A stretch of DNA of 64,000 bases from Breviolum minutum Mf 1.05b.01 (taxonomy: Eukaryota; Sar; Dinophyceae; Suessiales; Symbiodiniaceae): positions 60,038 to 124,037 of the forward strand of contig DF239928.1 of NCBI GenBank assembly GCA_000507305.1, given 5' to 3'. Below are positions 12,561-28,999 of this stretch, in pieces. The notes beneath the pieces are model-generated. The model worked only from the letters and a program-made list of their open reading frames with translations. It did not search any database and was not told the origin of the DNA. The position numbers were made by a program, and so were the translations under genes. Position 1 is the stretch's first letter, and each line of letters begins with the position of its first letter.

Positions 12561-12899
12561 CCGGACAAATTCATCAGAAGTGATTTCTTATGTGATAAAA
12601 TCAGCATCCATGAGTTCTTAGTGCAGGGCTGTAGTGCAAAGCCGTCCAGCCCGACTCATCCCAGCCATTCACTGGAGCACCCTGAGAGGCGATGCGGATT
12701 TCCAAAAATGGTGAAAATTGTTGACATCTTGGAGAGAAAAACCATCAAGACCTCTCAACCATCTTTGGCACCGATAGTTGAAAGATGTTTAAAGTTTAGA
12801 GTTTTTTGGGCAAAGATTACACAAAGCTTGGCACCTTTGGTGAAGATCTAATCAGACAAAGATCGCGGCTCTTTTGACCAACTCTGGAAGGGGGGTCTT

Positions 12900-15800
12900 T
12901 GAATGTATTTGGCCCAAGGGGGGGAGGAGGTATTAGCCCCCCCAAATGGGCACAAGTCGAGTCCTTGTCAGAAATAAAATCCAGTCTCTGTACGGGCTGC
13001 AGAGGGACACGAATCGGGGTATGGAAAGTGGAAGCAATGGGACCATAAGGCCAGCTGACCTCGAGCAAACAGTTCCCCTGATTCATAAGACGAACTTGGA
13101 TAGTCGGATTAGCAGTATTGACCAGTCAACTCTATGAACTTTCACAGAACTGATGGAAAGCAAAACAACTTTCAGTTTTTCTACGAATCCGGGGAACATT
13201 CATTGGTATTGATGGTCACCATTGCGAAACCATTGCCGGCTTGAAAGGATTCTTTATCCCATTCAAACATAATCATGGCCCAACGTAGACCAAGACTAAA
13301 ATTTGAATGAAAGCCTGGCAAATTGGACGCTGTCCGGTTATGAAGGTCATGATGCATTGCAACTACACAAGATCCATAGCTTGTCTGTGGGGATACAACG
13401 GTATGTAGATAGGTAAAAATTCACTTGGAAAAACTGCTGCCTTGCACAAGTCACGACTTCTTCAGTTGAAGTCGAGAGTTGTGATGGATTTGCAAGTCTG
13501 CTGTCCCTCACCACAGGGCATTCATCTCTAAATTCGAGGGTCCACACTGAACAAGTGCTCAAACCGCACTTATCGGGATCCCGCTGGTTTGCTCCAGTGT
13601 ATCAAAGGCCCTTGGGCAAAGACAGTGGATTCTTTCTACTACAAAACGAATCTTCAATACTGTCAATGCTAGTCTCAAAGCAAACCGGCGAGATCACCTT
13701 GGCAGTGAAGACCATGGAAAAGATTGCTGCAAACTGAAGTTGCAGATGGGAGGTGTACCTCCCCGATTTTCGGAGATGCCTCTGACAAGTTGCTGGCTCT
13801 TAGTGTCTGGATGGACAGCGTGGGTGACCACCGAGACGAGCGTCCCAACAGCTGGATTTTTGGAAGGCTTCCCCAAAAAGGGCACTTTTTAAATGGTAGA
13901 CACTCCAACCCCGGAGGCTTCCTTTATGGAAGCATCTTTGCCACCATACGAATCTGACGGAGATGGCTTGGCGAGAGCTCATCAGATCTCCTGCATGTTT
14001 GCAAACATCACCCCCCAAGCAAGCCAGTACCACACTCACCAGCAGCATACCGATCGCGAATTGTGACATATATGAGTCATATTGAACTTGCCTTTTTGGA
14101 AGTAAGAACCCCTACAGCCAAAGTTATGTGAGAAAAAGGAGTTGCTAAAGGCACCGTTTTCAACAAATGATCAGAATGTGGAGCCCGCGAGTCTATCAAG
14201 CTTTCTGTGTCTCATACAACACCTTTTGCAACATCAAAACACATCCAGTTTGTATTATCTAACCACTCACATCCACGGGAAACCTTCACCCAAAAAGGCT
14301 ACCATGCTTTCTGAGAATTTTCAGCTCCTGTCCAAGACATCTTTCATAGTCTTCAACAACTTGCACTTCGTAGAGTTCGTGTCCATCAAAGTGGAGAAGG
14401 AGACAAAAGCCGACACCAAAACCGAGGCCTTCATCGTTGTCAACCTGACATTTCTTTGGCTGCAAACCGGAAGACATGTTGTAACATGCAACATGGAAGT
14501 GATCCATATTTGTCTATCCTTAGTATTTGTTAACAAAAACAAACAAAACAAATTCAACCCCAAGGAGCTGCGGGAAAGTGAAGTGCACCGGCAACAAAGT
14601 CATCAATAAACGCTGCACCTTGATCCAAAAGCTCCTGTTGTGACGGCGCTTCTGAAATTCTGCACATGCCCACAGCAGATTGGTCACCTCAAACGTTTGA
14701 CACATCTCGCAGCGTCCAGACATCACTTCTACCAAAGTGGTGAACAAAGACTCGCGAAAGGTCTGCAGCGTGGCACAGGACCATGCGATGATGCTACAGC
14801 AGCTGACAGGAAGAATGTCAGACATGGGTTGCTTCAACATGTCTTTGGCCATATGCTCAAGACCTTGGTTTTCAGGAAATGGTAGACTGGAAGGTCTATA
14901 GATGTCTATAGACTACTAGCAAATTCAGAAAACAAACATCAAACAACTGCATGGGGCGTTGGTGGGACAAAGTAATGCATTTAATGGATGAATTTTGACC
15001 CGAAGTCTGAAATTTTTCAATTCCAGGGCACGTGCCAACATGGAACTGAAGGTCACGCCTTCCAAATGCTCCCTTGCAAGGCGACAGCGTGCAAAGCGAT
15101 GGAGTGCCGTGGCCAGGTTGATGCCATTCATGAACTTCAGGTGCATGTCAACCACTTCTAGGATACTGGAGGCATCCTTCTGTCCTGGAGCAGGGAAAGT
15201 CCAAAGAAAGATTTGCGGATTAGCACCGTCAACAAGAATGAGATTCCCAACAGATGGGCCCTCAACATCCCACCATCCCACCATCCCACCATCCCACCAT
15301 CCCACCATCCCACCATCCCACCATCCCACCATCCCACCATCCCACCATCCCACCATCCCACCATCCCACCATCCCACCATCCCACCATCCCACCATCCCA
15401 CATACCCACATACCCAGACCTGCTTCACAGAGTTTCTTGTTAATAAACTTCTGGAGGCTTTTGTTCTTTGCCTTGCACTCGTCAGATTCAACAGGCTCAA
15501 CGCTCCTCTCGCCAGCCATGTGACCCATGATTACCGGAACACTACAGTTCAGGGCTATTTGCCCAGGAGGTACCGGAACCAATGCCACACAAGGTGCGAA
15601 GTGTAAAGGAGCCTTGGCTGCAAGCAATTCAAAATTCTTTGTTTCCTTTACCATCAAATCGACATTTCTTTGCATTATCCTACACAATTTCTTATATCTT
15701 AGCATATGGGCCACCAATTGAACAGTAACGTCACCTTCCCCGGATTTCCCCAATCACTTTGGGACCATGATCGTCTTATCAATATATTCATGTAGAAGCT

Positions 15801-16810
15801 CAGCAAATAAGTTTGTGGTGCAAATTCTTTCACAAAGTCTGCTTGAATCTGCAATGATCCAAGAGTCTGCAGGAAGGGCTTCCAAGATATTGAGAGGTGT
15901 GCGTTGTGGTGACAATTCACCATCCGTCACATCTTCGTCAAACTCGGTGCTCGTGGCTTCTGAATGGACCCCATCTTTTGCGTCTTCGGCGTCGACGTCG
16001 CTGATGTCGGTCTCAACGAAGTCTTGGTTCTCTCCAGGTTGCCCGGCCAAAGAAGCAAAACACGAGTGGCTGCGTGGCATTTTTTCTGGTGCTGGCTCCA
16101 CCGGGACAAATTCAAGGAAAGTATTCTTCAAGATGACGTCACACCCTTGTTCCTGTTCCGTTAGTGCTGTTTTTTTCACGGAAAGGATAAGGAAAAAAAA
16201 GGGCGTCTTTTTCACGGGAAAGTCTGGTAAAATCATGTAGGATCATTTGCGAAACAGCGAACAGCGTTTAAGAATCAGCTAGGTCCAAGCCAATGTGAGA
16301 TCCAGGAGACATTTTGCAGTTCAGTTGAATCCATCCTTTAGAGTTGTTCTATCCAACTTTGATATGCTGAACCCATGCACCCTCCAGTCGAAACCAACTG
16401 CAAATTCTTGAAACTATATACTTGGTATGTAAACCCACAAGTGAATTGCTATCATTGCGGCCCTGCCAGGATTTGACCCTATGTGACGGATAAAATGCAT
16501 GGTAATTTTGTACGGTAGAGGTATCCAATGGAGGTGATTGGCTTCTGTGAATCTCCTCTTTTGCCCTCTGGTGCGCCTGAGACATGGTTGGTTTACAACT
16601 CACGATTTTGAGAGAAGTGCTCCTCCGTTCTTGAGCCCAAAGTCCGCGGCTGCCAAGCAAGTTCTGTCGGTGGAAACCAATTGTTAAGTGATTGCCAAGC
16701 GGCTGATGCCTTCCGCTAAAAGGTTTACAATAGCATTGGTGATCATTTTGCCGTTCCCTTTGTATATGCAGCTCCCCCAACAGCCGGCAAGCCAACACCA
16801 CAGCCCACAC
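12900..16810 (-). CDS. Helical-repeat (RAP/FASTK/heptatricopeptide-like) protein, array copy 1
   Basis: Minus-strand exons resemble the alpha-helical repeat proteins that bind organellar RNA. An exon at about 15000-15190 reads ILEVVDMHLKFMNGINLATA followed by LHRFARCRLA. One at about 14550-14850 carries SIIAWSCATLQTFRESLFTT and FEVTNLLWACAEF, the usual spacing of two-helix repeats. Upstream are an acidic exon (about 15790-16120, rich in DISDVDAEDAKDG) and an exon at 15430-15650 (APLHFAPCVALVPVPPGQ). Exons farther toward the 3' end (13000-14300) are less clear. Proteins of these families act in mitochondria or plastids in RNA processing. The family call is inference from repeat style; no complete RAP domain was identified. 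Copy 1 keeps the acidic exon open into YIDKTIMVPK. Confidence 0.45.
15268..15400. repeat. 8-bp minisatellite (CCATCCCA)n, about 16 units
   Basis: Near-perfect tandem copies of ccatccca, followed by catacccacatacccag. On the coding (minus) strand it reads TGGGATGG, giving alternating GGG and GG runs with G-quadruplex potential. It lies between the exon ending KKLCEAG and the exon starting near ASSILEVV, so it is probably intronic. Confidence 0.97.
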
Positions 16811-17483
16811 AATCAGACCAGCGTATTTACCCCCACCCCCTTTGGATGGACATTTGGCTGGTCACTTTCGGATTGGCAGGTAATCCAATCAGATCGCGCC
16901 TCTTTTACCCAAACTCTGACAAGGGTCTTTGCCCAAAGGAGGTGCGACAAGCTATTTGCCGCCCCCCCCAAATGAGCAGAGAAATAACTCCAAGCTCTGT
17001 ACAGGCTGCAGAGAGACACGAATTGGAATACAGAAAGTCGAAGCAATGGGACCGGGACCATAAGGCAAGCTGACCTTGAGCAAACAGTTCCCCTGATTCA
17101 TAAGACGAACTTGGATAGTCGGATTAGCTGTGTTGACCAGTCAGCTCTATGACATGAATTTTCACAGAACTGATGGGAAGCAAAACAACTTTCAAACATG
17201 ATGGCTCTATGCAGACCAAGACTAAGATTTTGAGCGAAAGTCTAGCAAAGTGGACGTAGTCCATGACGTATCGAGGTGGCTATGAAGGTCATTTTGCACT
17301 GCAACTATATGCCAAAACCAAATTCCATAGCGTATCTATGGGGATCAATGATATACAGTATACAGCATGTAGAAATTCACTCGGAGAAACTGCCTTGCAC
17401 AAGTCACGACTTCTTCAGTTGAAGTCCAGAGTTGTGATGGACTCCCACGTCTTCTGTCCCTCACCACAAGGCATTCATCTCTA

Positions 17484-18023
17484 AATTCGGGGGTCCACAC
17501 TGCACAAGTGCTCAAACCGCACTTATGTGGAATTGCTGGTTTGCTCCAGTGTATCTAAAAGCCTTTGGGCAAAGACAGTGGATTCTTTCTTCTACAAAGC
17601 GAGTCTTCAACACAATCAATGCTCCGGAATAAGCAAACCAGTGAGATCACCTTGGCAGTGAAGACCACAAAAATTGAAGCTGCAAATGGTTTTCGGCGTT
17701 CCTCTTCCATGTTTTCGGGGATGCCTCTGACGAGTTGCTGGCTCTCAGGGCTAAATTCGGGGGTCCACACTGCACAAGTGCTCAAACCGCACTTATGTGG
17801 AATTGCTGGTTTGCTCCAGTGTATCTAAAGACCTTTGGGCAAAGACAGTGGATTCTTTCTCCTACGAATACAAAACGAGTCTTTAACACTGTCAATACTC
17901 CGGAACAAGCAAACCAGTGAGATCACCTTGGCAGTGAAGACCACAAAAATGGAAGCTGCAGATGGTTTTCGGCGTTCCTCTTCCATGTTTTCGGGGATGC
18001 CTCTGACAAGTTGCTGGCTCTCA
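17484..18023. repeat. Internal tandem duplication of about 270 bp in array copy 2
   Basis: The segment starting aaattcgggggtccacactg at 17484 occurs again at 17754, and the match continues through gcaaagacagtggattcttt and gatcaccttggcagtgaaga. Copies 1 and 3 have the segment once. It contains an exon-like open stretch on the minus strand, so the duplication may have added one repeat-encoding exon. Confidence 0.9.
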
Positions 18024-19479
18024 GCGTCTGGATGGACAGTGTTGGTGACATTGGAAATACAAAAGAATGGCGCTTGCGGTAATTGACTATTGAGATGAGT
18101 GTTTTAACAGCTGGAATTTTGAAGGCTTCCCCAAAAGGATGGCACTTTTCAAATGCTAGACACTCCAACCCCGGAGGCGTCTTTTATGGAAGCGTCTTTG
18201 CCACCATACGAATCTGACGGAGGTTGCTTGGCGAGAGCTCATCTGATCTCCTGCATGTTTGCAAACATCACCCCCCAAACAAGCCAGTACGATACCCAAC
18301 TTGCCTTTTTGGAAGTAAGAACCCCCACAGCTTTGCCAAAGCTATCTGCGGAAGAAGGAGTTGCTCAAGGCACCGTTTTCAATAAATGACTAGAATGTGG
18401 AGCCTCCGAGTCTAACAAGTTTTCTGTGTCTCATATGTATTATCTAACCACTCACATCCACGGGAAACCTTCACCAAAAGAAGCTACCATGCTTTCTGAA
18501 AATTTTCAGCTCCTGTCCAAGACATCTTTCATATCTTTCATAGTCTTCAACAACTTGCACTTCGTAGAGTTCGTGCCCATCAAAGTGGAGAAGGAGACAA
18601 AAGCCGACACCAAAACCGAGGCCTTCATCGTTGTCAACCTGACATTTCTTTGGTTGCAAACCGGAAGACATGTTGTAACATGCAACATGGAAGTGATCCA
18701 TATTTGTCTATCCTTAGTATTTGTTAACGAAAAACAAACAAAACAAATTCAATCCCAAGGAGCTGCTTGAAAGTGAAGTGCACCGGCAACAAAGTCATCA
18801 ATAAATGCTGCACCTTGATCCAAAAGCTCCTGTTGTGACGGCGCTTCTGAAATTCTGCACATGCCCACAGCAGATTGGTCACCTCAAACGTTTGACACAT
18901 CTCGCAGCGTCCAGACATCACTTCTACCAAAGTGGTGAACAAAGACTCGCGAAAGGTCTGCAGCGTGGCACAGGACCATGCGATGATGCTACAGCAGCTG
19001 ACAGGAAGAATGTCAGACATGGGTTGCTTCAACATGTCTTTGGCCATATGCTCAAGACCTTGGTTTTCAGGAAATGGTAGACTGGAAGGTCTATGGATTT
19101 CTATAGACTACTGTATAGACTATTAGCAAATTCAGAAAATAAACATCAAACAACTGCATGTGGCGTTGGTGGGACAAAGTAATGCATTTAATGGATGAAT
19201 TTTGACCCGAAGTCTGAAATTTTTCAATTCCAGGGCACGTGCCAACATGGAACTGAAGGTCACACCTTCCAAATGCTCCTTGGCAAGGCGACAGCGTGCA
19301 AAGCGATGGAGTGCCGTGGCCAGGTTGATGCCATTCATGGACTTCAGGTGCATGTCAACCACTTCTAGGATACTGGAGGCATCCTTCTGTCCTAGAGCAG
19401 GGAGAGTCCAAAGAAAGATTTGAGGATTAGCACCGTCAACAAGAATGAGATTCCAAACAGATGGGCCCTCAACATGCCA

Positions 19480-19532
19480 TCCCGCCATCCCGCCATCCCA
19501 CCATCCCACCATCCCACCATCCCACATACCCA
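19480..19532. repeat. 8-bp minisatellite, short allele in array copy 2
   Basis: About six to seven units of ccatcccg/ccatccca at the position equivalent to the longer tract in copy 1, followed by the same catacccag end. Confidence 0.95.
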
Positions 19533-19889
19533 GACCTGCTTCACAGAGTTTCTTGTTAATAAACTTCTGGAGACTTTTGTTCTTTGCCTTGCACTCGTCA
19601 GATTCAACAGGCTCATCGCTCCTCTCGCCAGCCATGTGATGCATGAGTACCGGAACACTACAGTTCAGGGCTATTTGCCCAGGAGGTACCGGAACCAATG
19701 CCACACAAGGTGCGAAGTGTAGAGGAGCCTTGGCTGCATACAATACAAAATTCTTCGTTCACTTCCCATCAAATCGACATTTCCTTGCATTAATTTCTTA
19801 TATCTTAGAAATTCTAGCATATGGGCCACCAATTGAACAGGAACGTCACCTTCCCCGGATCTCCCCAACCACCATGCTCGTTTTATCTA

Positions 19890-19929
<40 letters not shown>

Positions 19930-19942
19930 CGTATACGTATAC

Positions 19943-19978
<36 letters not shown>

Positions 19979-19985
19979 CTATATC

Positions 19986-20023
<38 letters not shown>

Positions 20024-20027
20024 AAAC
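19890..20027. repeat. TATATG hexanucleotide repeat in array copy 2
   Basis: Tandem tatatg and variants (tatacg, tatatc) extend from about 19890, followed by tttatatt-type decay to about 20085. Copies 1 and 3 have only atcaatatattcatg or atcaatacattcatatag at this place. In those copies the site is coding (YIDKTIMVP), so the expansion arose inside an exon. Confidence 0.93.
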
Positions 20028-21074
20028 TATATTTATGTTTATATTTATATTTAAATTTATATTTATATCTATATTTATCTATTCATGTAAAAGCCCATCA
20101 AATAAGTTTGTGTTGCAAATTCTGTCAAAAAGTCTGCTTGAATCTGCAATGATCCAAGAGTCTGCAGGAAGGGCTTCCGAGATATTGAGAGGTGTGCGTT
20201 GTAGTGACAACTCACCATCCGTCACATCTTCGTCAAACGCGGTGCTCGTGGTTTCTGAATGGACCCCATCTTTTGCGTCTTCGGTGTCGACGTCGACGAT
20301 GTCGGTCTCAACGACGTCTTGGTTCTCTCCAGGTTGCCCGGCCAAAGACGCAAAACACGAGTGGCTGCGTGGCATCTTTTCTGGCTCCACAGGGGCAAAT
20401 TCAAGGAAAGTATTCTTCAAGACGATCTCATACCTCTGTTCCTGTGCTGGGATTTTGCATGGAAACGAGAATGAAAAAGGTGTCCTTTTTCAGGTAAAAT
20501 CATTTGGGCTCATTAGCGAAACAGCGATCAGCGCTTAAAAATCAGCTAGGTCCAAGCAAGTGAAATCCAGGAGACATTTGCAGTTGAATCCATCCTTTGG
20601 AGTTGTTCTATCCAACTTTGATATGCTGAACCCATGCACCCTCCAGTCGGAACCAACCACAAATTCTTGAAACTACTTGGTATGTAAACCCACAAGTGAA
20701 TTGCTATCATTGCGGTCCTGGGAGGATTTGACCCTATGTGACGGATAAAATGGATGGTAATTTTGTACGGTAGAGGTATCCAATGGAGGTAATTGGCTTC
20801 TGTGAATCTCCTCTTTTGCCCTCTGGTGCGCCTGAGACATGGTTGGTTTACAACTCACGATTTTGAGAGAAGTGCTCCTCCGTTCTTGAGCCCAAAGTCT
20901 GCGGCTGCCAAGCAAGTTCTGTCGGTGGAAACCAATTGTCAAGTCTTTGCTAAGTGGCTGATGCCTTCCGCTAAATGGTTTACAATAGCATGGGTTGGAA
21001 TGGCGCAGGCTATAAGTGATCATTTTGGCATTCCCTTTGTGTCAGCAGCTCCCCCAACAGCCAGCAACCCAACA

Positions 21075-25560
<4,486 letters not shown>

Positions 25561-25599
25561 AGGAAATGCAACGGGCTTTGGAGCTTCATCACTTGCAAC

Positions 25600-26580
25600 C
25601 TGGACGATTTTGAGATCGGCTCGGCAGGGTCGCTTCTTACTTCCAATTTGGTCGGACCGACCCTGCCTGAACCTTTTCTCCAAGGCTCACAGAGCAGATT
25701 TGACCCATGCCGCGGGAGAAGCCCTTTTGAAGTTCTTGAACAAAGCTTCAGACTGAGTGTTTTTTTGTTGTTTTTTTTATCGAAATGTATTAAGTATTGT
25801 TAAGTCAAGATTTTTTCGGAATGCAAATCACTAATCTCAACAGTTGCCAAGCGCGAAAAGAGACACATGAAACTGTCTTGCTTTGGAACTGCTGTTGAAT
25901 CTTATGTGTGAATGTATTACGGAAAGGTCATGTGGATGCTAAGATAGAAACCAAACATATGAAGAAAATTGGTCAGACTTTGAACTTTCATGAACTTTCA
26001 ACTTTCAGTGTTTGCTGGTCTACTGGTCTTGCAAAAACCCTGTGAACCAAAAACCCCGGGGCGAGGAAGGTGTCGAAATCTGCATGGGTCTGATCATGAA
26101 TTGCCAAAAAGATATGAAGATATTTAGGCCGGCCTTAGACAACTTCGTTTGAATCTGCCCAACGACCTCCGTCTTTTCCAGCAACGGTCAAACGCAGCCG
26201 ATTTCGCAGTGAAAGCCATGCTCAGAGCCTCACATCGAATCTGAAGATATGGCAAAATAAACATTGAGAGTTAGTCATGGCTTTTGGAATCTCCCAAATG
26301 AAACCAGCGTTTTTTTCTATGTATGGCCATCCAGGAAATCAAGAACTTCTATAGTGACATCGTGCCACTGCCTTTGGCTTTGTTGGACTTCCTGGGAATA
26401 TGCTTAATACCTACAAAGTGGGCCCCTACAGGGTATAATTACGGTTATAACTCCCCACGTTCGAAGGAATGTCAACCAGAACTGGTACAGTTTCTGCAGG
26501 ACCTTTTTCAGATTTTTGAAAGTTAAAGGTAAATCTCACACATCAGCCACCGAGTGTGGCTAAGGGGCACATGTTTTTTC
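25600..26580. other. Interval without a recognised gene
   Basis: This lies between the array and the 3' end of the amidase gene. Short open stretches occur on the plus strand only and show no motif. Probably intergenic spacer. Confidence 0.5.
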
Positions 26581-26590
26581 GTCGACGAAA

Positions 26591-28904
26591 TCACGACTCG
26601 CTGAACAAATCACGAGCCATGCAGGGAGTAACCCGTTGAAGACCGGCATCTTCAATTAGTTTCACCACACGAGAAGCCAAGTGAAGAAAAGGGATGTTGT
26701 ATTTGGCGGAATGACAATCTTCATACATCTCTTCATAGGGAACTGCTCTTCCCCACAACTGAACACCAGTTGGTCTGCCATCCTCAGTAAGACCTGTAGG
26801 GATAGCAAGCTTTGGGATATGGATATTTTTCAGAGTGCCATTCATGGGATATACAGATTGCCATAGATCAGATGTTGTTGCTTCACCTTTCTCGTCGATG
26901 GCTGGGATTGTAGCACTCAATGCTTGCGCCAAGTCCGGTGTAGCATTGTGGGCAGCTGGAAGCAGGATGAAGTCCAATTGATGTGCGTCGAAAAGGGAGT
27001 TGTACCACTCCACCTGACCAAACCAAAGCTCAATGCAGCAAAAAAACATTCGATTTATATAGATTTTTTTGATTCATGTTCCCTATCAAAGTAAATTAAA
27101 ACAGGATAGAAAAATCCAACAATTACAGGAAGCAATGCCTTTTATCGATCTATCTGACTATCTTTGAACCATGGTTTTTGAATAAATAGCCTGCTGCTTG
27201 ATCAGCGGGCCCAATGCAAAGCGGTAATCTGTCTCAGTCCCCCAAGTCTTATAGTATAGATGTTGAGGATCGTGTGCACCCACCGGAACAGTGGCTTCTG
27301 CAATTTCTTTGATACTCACTGGAGCATTCAGGTATTCAAATACAAAATGGGCCACTTGTCCGGGAAAAGCCATGTATGTCATTCCTTCCTCTGCAGAAGG
27401 CCCTGATTCAAACCAACTCACTTCCAATAGCTTCATTTCATGCAAAGCAGCTTTCACAGCTTCATAAACACCACGCATCACACAGTCTAACTGTCGATCT
27501 TCGCCACAAAAAAAGGGTTTCTGTGGACAAGCCACCTGAGAAAATGCGAGATTCGCCAGACATCACCAAGCTGAAAGATGCATACTTTATCGATGTGGTT
27601 TCAAAGTTATCCAGACTTCAATACAGCTGAGGTGATTTGACTTGCCAGTCACTGAATTTGAACCCAACAAATAAGTTCTTCTTCAACCCAAAAGCAAGAG
27701 CCAGTACTTTAAAGCTTTAGCACCAATAATCTCGGTCGTGTTTTGTGCAGTATATGTAGACATACGTATAAAGAAAGATTGTACCACATAAATCACGGGT
27801 GATAATCACAGGAAACACACAAATCAAAAAGTCAACAAACACGTCAAAGTTTCAAGCCACCCGAATGCTGCTCAATAGCCGATCTTTTGCCTCTGTCTCT
27901 GCAGCAGAGTGCAATGCAGCTGCATTGAACCTATCTTGCATGAGTGCCTTGTCATAAAAGATGACATCTGCCATGCTGCGGCAAACGACACCTATCTGAT
28001 CCCTTGTGACTGTCATACCAGCATTGCCTTCATTGGGATAGTAGTTTCTTGCCGGATCGAAACCAAAAAGCCCATTGCACAGTGCTGGAATACGAGTGGA
28101 ACCACCCGTGTCCTCACTGACCGCCACTGGACACATATGCATACTTACAGCTGATGCTGCACCGCCTGAACTTCCACCCGGTAAGAAAGCATGGTTGTAT
28201 GGATTCCTGCATTGACCACTAGCAATGTTCATGGTGTTCGGAGAAGCTGCAAATTCTGGAACATTGGTTGTACCCAAAATAATACCATTACGATGGTAGA
28301 TCAGATCTGTAAGCTCACTATTCTTCACCGGTGTATAATAACTCAAAATGCCAACACCACACCCAGCTGGAAAGTCCACCACGGCTGCTGTGCCCTTCAT
28401 GGGAATTGGTAAACCATAAAGAGGTGCAATGGCTTCAACACCTTCCCTTTTTGCTACCTCATCCAAAGACTTTGCCCGCAAAACCGCCACTTCGAAGAGT
28501 TCGTAACTACGGAACGTCCATTGGTTCATGTAACGGTAATAACATGCCCTGCGCACCAACAATGAGGTGTACTCTTCACAGCTCACCTTTCCCTGTTTAC
28601 GCTCCTCTACATATTCCTGAGCTGAAAGCCTTAGCAACGCCTTTTCTCGGCTTGTTAAGATTGCCGGCTCTTTCATTGGTACCGCTTCAAAGACATCTCG
28701 AAACCAAGCCACCATCTTCTCTCCTTCCCGACAGTCTGCTGGCGGGAAATCTTCGCTTGGAGTAAATCCTCCATTTGTCGTGCCCATGGCGTGTTGATGC
28801 GCGTGGTCTCGGCTACAGGGATAAGCTCTAAGGATAAACTTGCCTGCTGATACTGTGCGGCGGCAACAGTCCTTCCAGTCCTTTGATCTTTCATGTCTAA
28901 TCAT
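26591..28904 (-). CDS. Amidase (amidase signature family), three exons
   Basis: It hydrolyses an amide bond with a Ser-cisSer-Lys triad. Exon 1 (about 27866-28904) has the signature: Lys in LPIPMKGTAAV, the glycine/serine motif PGGSSGGAASAVS and the nucleophile serine in EDTGGSTRIPA. Exon 2 (about 27170-27530) starts VACPQKPFF after ttttctcag and joins in phase to LLSSIR at the end of exon 1. Exon 3 (26591 to about 27012) starts VEWYNSLFDAHQ after tttggtcag and holds the C-terminal IPKLAIPTGLTEDGRPTGVQ, typical of the family. The exon 2 donor appears to be GA (after TMVQ). The catalytic lysine is followed by Gly rather than the more usual Asp. The start is uncertain: ATGs at 28904 and 28785 are in frame, and an upstream exon is possible. 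The substrate cannot be inferred. Confidence 0.9.
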
Positions 28905-28999
28905 GGATGACAACGCAATGGCTGTTGTGTAGATGCTCCTTGAGGGAATGTTGGGGTGAAAACAACGACATTAAGAAATGCGAGAAAATTACTCTGGAT

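Larger units (their letters stand above)
16830..20950 (-). pseudogene. Helical-repeat protein, array copy 2, probably broken
   Basis: It has the same exon set as copy 1: acidic exon about 20080-20420, SPVLMHH exon about 19545-19735, NLATALHRF exon about 19205-19395, LLWACAEF exon about 18724-19047. Where copies 1 and 3 read on from LLHE or LLYE into YIDKTIMVPK or CIDKTIMVPK, copy 2 meets a stop and then more than 130 bp of hexanucleotide repeat, so that exon is interrupted unless splicing has shifted. Copy 2 also carries an extra 270 bp internal duplication (17484-18023). The call as pseudogene is inference; a shortened product is possible. Confidence 0.45.

Noticed and set aside
12950..13130. 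Plus-strand coding frames in the array and elsewhere (for example 12387-12851)
   Set aside because: They show no motif, and the same regions contain minus-strand exons conserved among array copies; they are best read as antisense shadows.
15250..15400. CRISPR-like array at the regular repeats
   Set aside because: The 8-bp units are contiguous with no spacers, and the genome is eukaryotic.
15158..15500. Long open frames with repeated GWWDGGMV or IPPSHHPT units
   Set aside because: These are translations of the 8-bp minisatellite; because 8 is not a multiple of 3, several frames stay open. The tract lies between exons.
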